Positions 1 to 5,603 of a stretch of 5,603 bases of DNA are shown here, one piece after another. This stretch comes from Oscillospiraceae bacterium (GTDB lineage: Bacteria > Bacillota > Clostridia > Oscillospirales > Oscillospiraceae), in the NCBI GenBank assembly GCA_020866945.1, contig JAJBVW010000019.1, forward strand, positions 1 to 5,603. Reading direction: 5' to 3'. The notes beneath the pieces are model-generated. The model was not told the DNA's origin. It ran no database searches and worked only from the letters and a program-made list of their open reading frames with translations. Positions within the stretch are counted from its first letter, which is position 1. Each line of letters opens with the position of its first letter. A program made the translations under genes and the position numbers.

Positions 1-786
1 GGCTCCGGCAAGACCACCACCATCCGGCACATGATGGGATTTTTGAAGCCGGACGGCGGCGCTGTTTCCGTAAACGGCCTGAATCCCTGGAAAAATGCCC
101 CGGACGTGATGAAAAGCGTCAGCTATATCCCCGGCGAGATCGCCTTTCCCGATTTGAAAACCGGGACGGATTTCTTCAAGGTGCAGGCACAATTTCTGGG
201 CGTAAGGGATTTTTCCTATATGAACCACCTGATTGATATGCTGGGCCTCGACCCCTCCGCCAATCTGAAGCGGATGAGCAAGGGCATGAAGCAGAAAACC
301 GCCATTGTGGCGGCGTTAATGGGAGACCGCAACATCCTCATTCTGGACGAGCCAACCACCGGCCTTGACCCCCTGATGCGGGAGACCTTTCTGGAGCTGA
401 TTTGGGAGGAAAAGGCCAAGGGCCGCACCATTTTCATGTCCAGCCATATCTTTGAGGAAATCGAGGAGGTCTGTGACCGGGTGGCCATTATCCATAACGG
501 CAGGATACAAAGCGTCACCAATCTCTCCGAATTTCGGCACAGCTCTGTGCGGACGTTCCAGGTGGAATTCTCGGAGGAGGCGTCCGCCGAAGCATTCTGC
601 CAGCGCCTGCCGGACAGCGTTCAGAACGGCACACAGGTGAAGTTTGACGCAGTGGCCAAGGACGTGGACGCGGCAGGCCCGGCAATGGCCGGATTAGAGG
701 TACGTTCCCTGTCGGAGAGCCATCCTGACCTGGAGGACTATTTTATGAAGACGCTGCATGACAATAACGCTAAGGAGGGTCAATAA
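1..786 (+). CDS. ABC transporter ATP-binding protein (5' end missing)
   Basis: This is the cytoplasmic ATPase of an ABC exporter, hydrolysing ATP to drive the membrane partner encoded next. The reading frame is open from base 1, so the true start lies outside the window, probably about 35-40 residues upstream by family comparison. Residues are numbered from the window edge. The Walker A end GSGKTTT is at 1-7, a degenerate signature SKGMKQK at 93-99, Walker B with its catalytic Glu in ILILDEP at 112-118, the D-loop GLDP at 121-124 and the H-loop SSH at 147-149. Where the Q-loop glutamine is expected the protein has YIPGE (42-46), seen in some drug- and bacteriocin-type exporters. The C-terminal 80 residues (about 182-261) are an accessory extension after the nucleotide-binding domain. 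The gene ends 4 bases before the proposed permease start, and the permease ribosome binding site lies inside its last codons, so the two are translationally linked. The substrate is unknown. Confidence 0.95.
   Translation, partial: GSGKTTTIRHMMGFLKPDGGAVSVNGLNPWKNAPDVMKSVSYIPGEIAFPDLKTGTDFFKVQAQFLGVRDFSYMNHLIDMLGLDPSANLKRMSKGMKQKTAIVAALMGDRNILILDEPTTGLDPLMRETFLELIWEEKAKGRTIFMSSHIFEEIEEVCDRVAIIHNGRIQSVTNLSEFRHSSVRTFQVEFSEEASAEAFCQRLPDSVQNGTQVKFDAVAKDVDAAGPAMAGLEVRSLSESHPDLEDYFMKTLHDNNAKEGQ
772..778 (+). promoter_or_regulatory. Ribosome binding site of the ABC permease
   Basis: AAGGAGG lies inside the last codons of the ATPase gene. It decides the permease start: the ATG at 758 is upstream of it and cannot use it, while the GTG at 791 sits 12 bases downstream. 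That gap is slightly long but plausible. Confidence 0.7.
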
Positions 787-790
787 TCAA

Positions 791-1975
791 GTGAAAACGA
801 CAAAAATTTTCTCCTGGCCGCTGATGAAGCAGAGCATCAGCGCCAACAAGGTTCTGGCGATTGCCTGCACCTTGATCCTCTGCCTGATGACCGTGGTAAT
901 CACCTTTGCGGGCAATCTGATTGGCTCCACCTCGGATTCCACGGATTATACCGACGCCCAGACGGATTTTTACAGCTATTTATACGTGCTGGCCTCCTAT
1001 AACGATATGGCCGGTACGGAGCTGAGCTACGAGGATTTTGCCGAGGCGGAGGATTTATCCCAGTACGACACGGTGTTTGAAATGATGTCCGAGCAGTCTG
1101 ACGACCTGGATTTGAGCTGCGAGGGCTTTGCGGAGGCGGCAGATACGCTGTCTCAATCGGAGGCGGGGCTGGACAGCTACATTGAAAACTTCGAGTACGT
1201 CTACGCTCTCGGGTCCGTGCAGGGCTGCTTCTCCGGTGAGGATCTGGACGTAGAGGCCATGATGACCAATATGCTGGAAATGATGGGCGTCTCCTCCGAC
1301 CTGGTAGAGAATATGAGCAAGATGGATACCTCCGCCATGCTGAACCAGATGTATTTCACCATTATGAGCCTGCTGCCTATCCTGCTGTTTATCATATTTG
1401 CCGGAAACGCCCTGATTGTTGACCAGGTGGACAAGGGCTCCATGGCCTATATTCTTTCCACCCCTACAAAGCGGAGCGCCGTTGCCATTACCCAGGCAGT
1501 TTACATGATTGTGACTCCCTTTATCATGGTTGGTTGCGCCTTCCTCACCAAGCTGATTGCCTGCAATATCATCGTAGGCGAGGTGGACGTGATAAAATAC
1601 GCGGCACTGTACGGCGGCCTGTACCTTCTGACGGAGGCCATGGCGGGCATCTGCTACCTGGCAAGCTGCCTGTTCAATCTGAGCAAATATGCCCTGGCCC
1701 TGGGCGGCGGGTTAAATGTCTGGTTTTTCATCTGCTCCCTGCTGGGAATGTTCGGCTCGGAGAGCATGGTAAACGTAGGCATGGGCGTAGAGGAGCTGGG
1801 AATGTTCAACCGGCTGTCCCTTGTGGGGCTGTTTGACATCGACGCCTTGGGAACCGTCGGCTCCGGCGCGGTGGATGATTCCTTCATTCCAAAACTGATT
1901 GCACTGGCCGTGGTAGCGATTGTCTGCTATGTGGTGGGCGCCGTCCGCTTCCAGAAAAAAGACCTGCCATTGTAA
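791..1975 (+). CDS. ABC-2-type transporter permease
   Basis: This is the membrane subunit of the exporter and the partner of the preceding ATPase. I chose the GTG at 791 (394 residues) over the ATG at 758 because AAGGAGG lies between them and because the earlier start would overlap the ATPase gene. Hydrophobic segments are visible at about 21-45, 187-210, 231-257, 268-293, 299-322 and 366-386, giving six membrane helices. Between the first and second lies a loop of about 140 residues, rich in Asp and Glu, predicted to be outside the cell. After helix 2 the stretch DQVDKGSMAYILSTPTKR (211-228) matches the cytoplasmic element with a Gly-Ser/Thr core and a 'STP..R' end that is typical of ABC-2 permeases. 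The protein ends in a short basic tail, QKKDLPL. This architecture fits a two-component drug, peptide or lipid exporter, but nothing fixes the substrate. Expression is probably from a promoter upstream of the window. Confidence 0.88.
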   Translation: MKTTKIFSWPLMKQSISANKVLAIACTLILCLMTVVITFAGNLIGSTSDSTDYTDAQTDFYSYLYVLASYNDMAGTELSYEDFAEAEDLSQYDTVFEMMSEQSDDLDLSCEGFAEAADTLSQSEAGLDSYIENFEYVYALGSVQGCFSGEDLDVEAMMTNMLEMMGVSSDLVENMSKMDTSAMLNQMYFTIMSLLPILLFIIFAGNALIVDQVDKGSMAYILSTPTKRSAVAITQAVYMIVTPFIMVGCAFLTKLIACNIIVGEVDVIKYAALYGGLYLLTEAMAGICYLASCLFNLSKYALALGGGLNVWFFICSLLGMFGSESMVNVGMGVEELGMFNRLSLVGLFDIDALGTVGSGAVDDSFIPKLIALAVVAIVCYVVGAVRFQKKDLPL

Positions 1976-1995
1976 AATCATCTTCCTAATAAAAA

Positions 1996-2027
1996 GAGCG
2001 CTGCGATTTGCAGCGCCCTTCTTATTT
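1996..2027. terminator. Bidirectional intrinsic terminator between convergent genes
   Basis: The arms GCGCTGC (1998-2004) and GCAGCGC (2010-2016) pair perfectly over 7 bp around a 5-base loop GATTT. On the plus strand the hairpin is followed by the T-rich TTCTTATTTTA. On the minus strand it is followed by TCTTTTTATTA. It therefore can end both the permease transcript, 20 bases after its stop, and the secreted-protein transcript arriving from the right. Confidence 0.85.
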
Positions 2028-2043
2028 TATTGCTGTCTCTGAA

Positions 2044-3873
2044 TTACTCGGCAGGGGTCACAACGATGTCGCCGGTCCAGGAGCCGCCGGCGGAGGTGTC
2101 TACCACCTCGCCGTCCACGGTGACGGTGCCGTTGATAACGGCCCCGGCCTCCACAGTCAGGCTGTTCAGGTTGCTCTCGGCGGTGACGTTCCAGACGGAG
2201 GTGGCATCCATGGTCAGGTAGGTACCGCGCACCGCGTCATAGGTCTCGAAGGCGCACAACCAGCCGTAGATAGCGGTGGGGTCGGCGGCCTTATAGCTCT
2301 CGTCCGTGTCGGTGGAGTCATCCACATTCACGTACCAGCCGGTCTCCTCGTCCACCACATAGGACACGTCCGCGTAATCGGCAAACAGAGCGTTCCAGTC
2401 GTCCACATCGCCGGTATAGATAGCGCCGGTCAGGGTGGTGTTCACGAAGTCCAGATACATGGGCCGCTGATAGTCCTCGTTGGAGATGTCGCCCGTCCAG
2501 TCGTTGTCCACGGAATAGACGCAGCAGCCATGGATGTCCTCGGTGGCCACGTCGTCAAGAATCTGGATGGTGCTCTCGTCCAGGTCAACAACAGACTGGA
2601 TGATGATGCCGTTGGAGCTTTCCAGCTCCACATTGGTCAAATAGCAGTCAGCGCAAGCGCCACGGAACACGATGGTAGAGCCGTGGAGGTGATCCATCCA
2701 CGCCTGCTGAAGCACAGGATACTGCTGGATGGCCTCGCCGGAAGCCCCCACAGTGGACAGGGTGGAATTAGTCACAGTCAGCACAGGCACGGTCGTCCAG
2801 GCAGTAGAAACAGAGGAATCCTTCACGCCGGAGTCCTCGCTGGCCTGGTGCATCGTATCGACCACATGGAACACGATGGCATTCTGGGCGCCGATGATTT
2901 CAGAAGGAGTATCCTCATCCAGCTCTTCGCACTCTAGATGTTCCAGGAAAATCTCATCCTCGGCCTCCACGGCGTCGGCGGAGGAGCCGATGGTCAGCAC
3001 GCCGGTATTGGTAACGAAAGCGCCGTACTCGGCGGAATCAAAGCGGGAGCCGTATACATACACGCTCAAGCCGGTGTCCGCGTAGGTGCCGTAGCCGCCG
3101 TACCAGTTGTAGCTATCGCCGTTATACAGGTAGAAGGTGAAGGAGGAGCCGCCGGTGTCGGTACTCCAGGAGCCGTAGCCCTCGCTGGCTACGGTGGAAT
3201 TGTAGATGTAAGCCGACAGAGTGCCGCAGGCAATCAGGTTGCGGGAGTTGCCGAGCTGGGCGGTGAACCAGGGCATATCGCACCACTGGCCGTCCGCGCC
3301 CACGGACTCAAAATAGCTGTCCTTGATGATGGTGGTTCCCTGGCTCAGGCTGACCGTATAACGGCTCAGGCCGGTCACGATGGCATAGACATTCTCGATG
3401 GTCGCGACGCCGCCCTTGTTGGTAATACCTGCGCCGCCGGAGCTGTCAGTCCCCCAGACGTAGTCCTCCACCTCATCGAGCTGGATGACGGTGTTGAAGG
3501 ACAGCTCCTCGCCGGTGAAGTGGGTAGTCACATCGAAGAGATCCTCCTCCCCGCCGATGAAAATTTCACCGCCGGAAACCAGGATGCCGCCGGCCTCGTT
3601 GGCGTCGCTCGTCAGCTTCACGCCGGAGATAACGTCGTCGCTGATAACGCCGCCCTCGGCGTACTCGATGGTGACAGAGGCCGCCTCCGCGTCCTCAGTG
3701 ACCCCCTCATCGGTCACGGTAATGGCCGCGTTGCCGGTGGCGTTCATATCCGCCGCGCCGTTCGCGACCGCATCGCCGCTGGCCTCTCCACTGGCTTCAC
3801 TGGAAGCAAAGGCGGAAACAGCAGCGCCGCACAGCAGGCATATGCACAGCAGTATGGACAATACTTTCTTCAT
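2044..3873 (-). CDS. Secreted acidic beta-helix-like (adhesin-like) protein
   Basis: This is a 609-residue protein predicted to be exported; its function is unknown. The start ATG has AAGGAGG 6 bases upstream. Residues 1-23 form a signal peptide (MKK, then a hydrophobic core, then AFA|SS), so signal peptidase I cleavage is likely. The Cys at 15 is preceded by Leu-Leu and is not a good lipobox. A short low-complexity linker follows, with EASG repeated at 26-33. The rest is rich in Gly, Thr, Ser, Asp and Val, with repeated short strand-turn units such as GGVISDDVISGVKL, GGILVSGGEIFIGG, VLTVTNSTLSTVG and SLTVEAGAVINGTVTVDGE. This is the pattern of right-handed beta-helix or adhesin-like proteins. 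An aromatic Tyr/Trp/Gly-rich patch spans about 222-284. Net charge is strongly negative. No LPxTG motif, C-terminal membrane helix, SLH or other wall-binding domain is visible, so it is either released or held non-covalently. A catalytic role such as polysaccharide lyase is possible but no active site was recognised. Confidence 0.85.
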   Translation of the reverse strand: MKKVLSILLCICLLCGAAVSAFASSEASGEASGDAVANGAADMNATGNAAITVTDEGVTEDAEAASVTIEYAEGGVISDDVISGVKLTSDANEAGGILVSGGEIFIGGEEDLFDVTTHFTGEELSFNTVIQLDEVEDYVWGTDSSGGAGITNKGGVATIENVYAIVTGLSRYTVSLSQGTTIIKDSYFESVGADGQWCDMPWFTAQLGNSRNLIACGTLSAYIYNSTVASEGYGSWSTDTGGSSFTFYLYNGDSYNWYGGYGTYADTGLSVYVYGSRFDSAEYGAFVTNTGVLTIGSSADAVEAEDEIFLEHLECEELDEDTPSEIIGAQNAIVFHVVDTMHQASEDSGVKDSSVSTAWTTVPVLTVTNSTLSTVGASGEAIQQYPVLQQAWMDHLHGSTIVFRGACADCYLTNVELESSNGIIIQSVVDLDESTIQILDDVATEDIHGCCVYSVDNDWTGDISNEDYQRPMYLDFVNTTLTGAIYTGDVDDWNALFADYADVSYVVDEETGWYVNVDDSTDTDESYKAADPTAIYGWLCAFETYDAVRGTYLTMDATSVWNVTAESNLNSLTVEAGAVINGTVTVDGEVVDTSAGGSWTGDIVVTPAE

Positions 3874-3879
3874 ATTCTT

Positions 3880-3886
3880 CCTCCTT
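3880..3886 (-). promoter_or_regulatory. Ribosome binding site of the secreted protein gene
   Basis: On the minus strand AAGGAGG is followed by the 6-base spacer AAGAAT and then ATG. This full match at good spacing fixes the start and suggests strong translation. Confidence 0.85.
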
Positions 3887-3887
3887 A

Positions 3888-3916
3888 AAAAATGGTAAGA
3901 TTAGTATACCATTTTT
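3888..3916. repeat. Perfect 10-bp inverted repeat over the promoter -10 region
   Basis: AAAAATGGTA (3888-3897) and TACCATTTTT (3907-3916) are exact inverted copies separated by 9 bases. The -10 box of the secreted-protein promoter lies mostly in the spacer, and the expected transcription start falls in the left arm. This placement suits a repressor operator. Alternatively, a transcript reading through from the antiporter gene would fold this into an A-tract/hairpin/U6 structure and could terminate there, although only two G-C pairs support the stem. Both readings are inference. Confidence 0.6.
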
Positions 3917-3932
3917 GTGAAGCACTTAGCAA
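3903..3932 (-). promoter_or_regulatory. Sigma-A-type promoter of the secreted protein gene
   Basis: On the minus strand TTGCTA (3927-3932, 4 of 6 matches to TTGACA) and TATACT (3903-3908, 5 of 6 matches to TATAAT) are spaced by 18 bases. The start of transcription would be near 3896, giving a leader of about 22 bases that contains the ribosome binding site. The promoter gives the gene its own expression, independent of the antiporter gene upstream. Confidence 0.6.
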
Positions 3933-3965
3933 TAATGTCTGCCCCTGGCTTTTTCAACTTTTTTG

Positions 3966-4901
3966 TTATGCCGTCACAATCAGATAGCCTCCGTATGCCA
4001 GCAACAGCAGCACACCCTGAACCGGGCTGCCCCGCTGACGTATCAGCAGCGGGACGAACACCAGCACCGTCACCAGCAGGCACGCGGGCAGGGCAATGCG
4101 CATACAGGCCGCGGCCACCGGCAGACGCGGGCCGCTGGCCGCCGAGCAGGCAGGGAGTATCAGCGTCAGGTCGATGAGATTTGCCCCAATGATGTTTCCC
4201 ACAGAAAGGGCCGATTCCTTTTTACGAATGGCCGTGATGGTGGTGGCAAGCTCCGGCAGGCTGGTTCCTACCGCCATCAGCGTAACGGCGACGACACGCT
4301 CCGGCACGTCAAGCGATACGGCAATGGCCGCGCCGCTGTGTACCAGAAGCTGCGACCCGCCCACAATGGCGGCGGCCCCCAGGAGGAATAACCCCGCGTT
4401 CCTCCCCATGCTCACCCCCGTCTCTTCCCTTTCGGCATTCTCCCGTTCAAGCGAGGCGGTGTGGAGGTTTTGCTCCACAAATGCCAGCAGCAGACAAACA
4501 AGCGCCACACTGGCCCATATGGTCAGATACCCGTTTCCACATCCGGCCAGCAGCACCGCCGCTGCGCTGATAAGCAGCATACATTGGCCCAGATAATCCC
4601 GCCGCGGCAAAGATACGGGCATGAACACCATGGCAAGCCCCAGGATAAGGGCCGTATTCGCCGTCACGGAACCTACAGCGTTTCCCACGGCCATATCTGT
4701 CTTTCCCTGGACGGCGGACAGAATGGAGACAATCATCTCCGGCATGGTGGTCGCCAAAGATACGATGGTGGCCCCAATAATAAACGGCGGAATCCCAAGC
4801 GCCTGTGCGATCTGTCCCGCCGCATCCACGAACCAGTCTCCGCCCTTCACCACCAAGAGAATGCCTGCCACAAATAAAATCAGCGCCAGCCACAGCGCCA
4901 T
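3966..4901 (-). CDS. CaCA-family sodium/calcium-type antiporter
   Basis: This is an integral membrane exchanger of the cation/calcium antiporter superfamily (YrbG/NCX type), which typically moves Ca2+ against Na+ or H+. I chose the ATG at 4901 (311 residues) because AAAGGCGG lies 7 bases upstream and the protein then begins directly with a hydrophobic helix. A longer frame from 5027 would add a 42-residue basic stretch atypical of the family. Two inverted alpha-repeats are visible. The first (about 37-88) has TTMPE with Glu 55 and GNAVGS at 73-78. The second (about 199-250) has GTSLPE with Glu 217 and GNIIGAN at 235-241. The two Glu residues are the expected cation ligands. A hydrophilic, charged central loop (about 143-167, ERENAEREE) separates the halves, as usual. 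The first repeat is degenerate: ATT replaces the usual GTS, and Val 79 replaces the Asn of GSN. The ion specificity is therefore uncertain. The length is normal for bacterial members. Confidence 0.92.
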   Translation of the reverse strand: MALWLALILFVAGILLVVKGGDWFVDAAGQIAQALGIPPFIIGATIVSLATTMPEMIVSILSAVQGKTDMAVGNAVGSVTANTALILGLAMVFMPVSLPRRDYLGQCMLLISAAAVLLAGCGNGYLTIWASVALVCLLLAFVEQNLHTASLERENAEREETGVSMGRNAGLFLLGAAAIVGGSQLLVHSGAAIAVSLDVPERVVAVTLMAVGTSLPELATTITAIRKKESALSVGNIIGANLIDLTLILPACSAASGPRLPVAAACMRIALPACLLVTVLVFVPLLIRQRGSPVQGVLLLLAYGGYLIVTA

Positions 4902-4908
4902 AACAACA

Positions 4909-4916
4909 CCGCCTTT
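4909..4916 (-). promoter_or_regulatory. Ribosome binding site that sets the antiporter start
   Basis: On the minus strand AAAGGCGG is one mismatch from AAAGGAGG and lies 7 bases before the ATG at 4901. It supports the 311-residue start over the longer upstream frame beginning at 5027. Confidence 0.65.
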
Positions 4917-4971
4917 CAGAAGTACAACCTTATCCCGTCCCAAGGATATGCGGAAAGTGCGAAAAACATAC

Positions 4972-5001
4972 TTGCGCCGGAGCGCGTTTATGACGTATAA
5001 T
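4972..5001 (+). promoter_or_regulatory. Promoter of the small membrane protein gene
   Basis: A perfect -10 box TATAAT (4996-5001) is preceded after 18 bases by TTGCGC (4972-4977), which matches only the TTG half of the -35 consensus. The spacer and -35 region hold a small GC-rich dyad, GCGC (4974-4977) with GCGC (4982-4985). Transcription would start near 5008, just ahead of the GGAGG at 5015-5019, which is 7 bases from the ATG. No equally good promoter for the divergent antiporter was found in the 125-base gap. Confidence 0.55.
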
Positions 5002-5026
5002 AGGAAAAAAAGCTGGAGGCTTCCCA

Positions 5027-5365
5027 ATGGAATTTGAATTATGGCAGATAATTTTCGCCGCCGTTATCGTCATTGCCGCAATCGGCATGGGCGTTTTCGC
5101 CATTCGCTCCGCCATGTGCAAGGGGCCGCTCATCTCCCAGGCCTGGACGCTGGCCACCCCGGAGCAGCGGGAGAAAATAGATAAAAAGGCTGAATATCAG
5201 GGCGTTGCCGTTGTGTTCGGCGGTTTGGCGGTGGCGTTCCTGTTCGTAGCGGCTTATATTCTGTTTGAAAAGCAATGGATATTCTGGGGGGCGCTGATCG
5301 TTGCCATCATCGCTATCTACTTTGGCATGATGGGCGGCCTGAATCGCCTGAGGAAGGATAAGTGA
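5027..5365 (+). CDS. Small three-helix membrane protein (DUF3784-like)
   Basis: This is a 112-residue protein of unknown function, predicted to sit in the cytoplasmic membrane. The ATG at 5027 has GGAGG 7 bases upstream and a perfect TATAAT further upstream. Hydrophobic helices are visible at about 7-27, 58-80 and 84-104. Between helices 1 and 2 there is a polar loop with CKGPLIS (31-37) and a charged run, TPEQREKIDKKAEYQ (44-58). The protein ends in the basic tail NRLRKDK. The order of one helix, a 'KGP' turn, an 'E..EKIDKK' element and a two-helix hairpin resembles the DUF3784 group of small Firmicutes membrane proteins; this assignment is from memory of the pattern and is not proven. The gene stands alone, divergent from the antiporter and closed by a strong terminator. 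A role linked to the antiporter is possible but not shown. Confidence 0.8.
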   Translation: MEFELWQIIFAAVIVIAAIGMGVFAIRSAMCKGPLISQAWTLATPEQREKIDKKAEYQGVAVVFGGLAVAFLFVAAYILFEKQWIFWGALIVAIIAIYFGMMGGLNRLRKDK

Positions 5366-5374
5366 CAGCAATCC

Positions 5375-5415
5375 AAAAAGGAGCTGTGTCAACAGCATGG
5401 CACAGCTCCTTTTTT
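5375..5415. terminator. Strong bidirectional intrinsic terminator
   Basis: The arms at 5375-5388 and 5401-5414 pair perfectly over 14 bp, with the core GGAGCTGTG/CACAGCTCC. The inner bases 5389-5391 and 5398-5400 add three more pairs, one of them G-T. A run of A on the left and of T on the right lets it end transcripts from both sides: the small membrane protein gene, 10 bases after its stop, and the convergent hexapeptide gene, 15 bases after its stop. Confidence 0.93.
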
Positions 5416-5429
5416 GTGTATAACCTTTT

Positions 5430-5603
5430 TCATGCCCTATCCTGCAAGTACTGCTTTGTCCGTGTCACATAGTTGGCGGCGTTTTGCAGATTCGTACCTG
5501 GCGAGAGGGTTTTCACCACCTTGGCCGGGATACCCAAGACCAGGCTGTACGGCGGGATGACTGTTCCCTTTGTCACCACAGCGCCGGCAGCAATCAGGGA
5601 ACC
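5430..5603 (-). CDS. C-terminal part of a gamma-carbonic-anhydrase-like hexapeptide protein (5' end missing)
   Basis: Only the last 57 residues are in the window; the frame is open to the right edge and stops with TGA. The visible part begins GSLIAAGAVVTKGTVIPPYS and continues LVLGIPAKVVKTL, the final coil of a left-handed beta-helix with the conserved 'IPP.SLV.G.PAKVV' turn. This is shared by gamma-carbonic-anhydrase-like proteins (YrdA/PaaY type) and some hexapeptide acyltransferases. It is followed by a helical tail with NAANYVTRTKQYLQD, which fits the C-terminal helix of the carbonic-anhydrase-like branch, where an Ala-x-x-Tyr...Tyr pattern is common. The metal-binding His residues would lie outside the window, so activity cannot be judged. 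The likely site is the cytoplasm. It converges on the small membrane protein gene and shares its terminator. Confidence 0.85.
   Translation of the reverse strand, partial: GSLIAAGAVVTKGTVIPPYSLVLGIPAKVVKTLSPGTNLQNAANYVTRTKQYLQDRA

Noticed and set aside
758..790. ATG at 758 as the permease start
   Set aside because: It lies upstream of the AAGGAGG at 772-778, overlaps the ATPase gene by 29 bases and adds non-hydrophobic residues; the GTG at 791 fits the ribosome binding site.
3776..3799. EASG codon repeats after the signal peptide as a possible phase-variable tandem repeat
   Set aside because: Only two to three imperfect copies are present, with different codons, too few to suggest slipped-strand variation.
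2008..3888. Two long plus-strand open frames (309 and 316 codons) opposite the secreted-protein gene, in the same frame and separated by a single TAG
   Set aside because: They are codon-aligned with the minus-strand gene. That gene almost never uses TTA, CTA or TCA, so the opposite frame is open by default; the one TAG is the complement of a single CTA Leu codon. The translations are Gly/His/Val-rich and lack a ribosome binding site, while the minus frame has a signal peptide, promoter and ribosome binding site.
3915..3965. A separate terminator directly after the antiporter stop
   Set aside because: Only a 3-bp stem (GCC/GGC) and a short AAG/CTT palindrome are present; neither is stable nor followed by a T run. 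The only candidate is the dyad at 3888-3916.
4902..5027. N-terminal extension of the antiporter to the ATG at 5027
   Set aside because: The extra 42 residues are basic and unlike the family, they cover the divergent promoter region, and a good ribosome binding site precedes the internal ATG at 4901.
3966..5037. Plus-strand open frames opposite the antiporter (142, 166 and 138 codons)
   Set aside because: They lack ribosome binding sites and show no protein-like features, while the minus strand carries an unmistakable two-repeat membrane exchanger.

Overview
The window looks like chromosomal DNA of a moderately GC-rich, low-motility-type Gram-positive gut Clostridia member (Oscillospiraceae-like). 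This is inferred from strong AAGGAGG-type ribosome binding sites, codons biased to G/C at the third position, intrinsic hairpin-plus-T terminators, and a secreted protein with a Gram-positive style signal peptide. The genus cannot be fixed from the sequence alone. No RNA gene, CRISPR array, transposase, integrase or phage gene is visible.

Layout from left to right. (1) Positions 1-1975, plus strand: a two-gene ABC exporter. The ATPase is cut by the window edge at its Walker A motif. The ABC-2-type permease follows immediately, probably from a GTG start, with a large acidic extracytoplasmic loop. (2) Positions 1996-2027: a hairpin terminator flanked by T-rich sequence on both sides, placed between convergent genes. 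(3) Positions 2044-3873, minus strand: a 609-residue secreted acidic protein rich in Gly, Ser, Thr and Asp, with beta-helix-like character and no recognisable wall anchor. It has its own promoter, and a 10-bp dyad sits over the -10 region. (4) Positions 3966-4901, minus strand: a cation/calcium antiporter of the CaCA family with two alpha-repeats. (5) Positions 5027-5365, plus strand: a small three-helix membrane protein resembling DUF3784, divergent from the antiporter. (6) Positions 5375-5415: a strong bidirectional terminator. (7) Positions 5430-5603, minus strand: the C-terminal end of a left-handed beta-helix hexapeptide protein of the gamma-carbonic-anhydrase/acyltransferase type, cut by the right edge.

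The genes do not form one pathway. They read as several small transcription units separated by terminators: an exporter, a secreted surface-type protein, an ion antiporter, a small membrane protein and a metabolic hexapeptide protein. The common theme is the cell envelope, which may be coincidence. The most distinctive item is the secreted protein and its control region. I see no convincing evidence of a new multi-gene system here.
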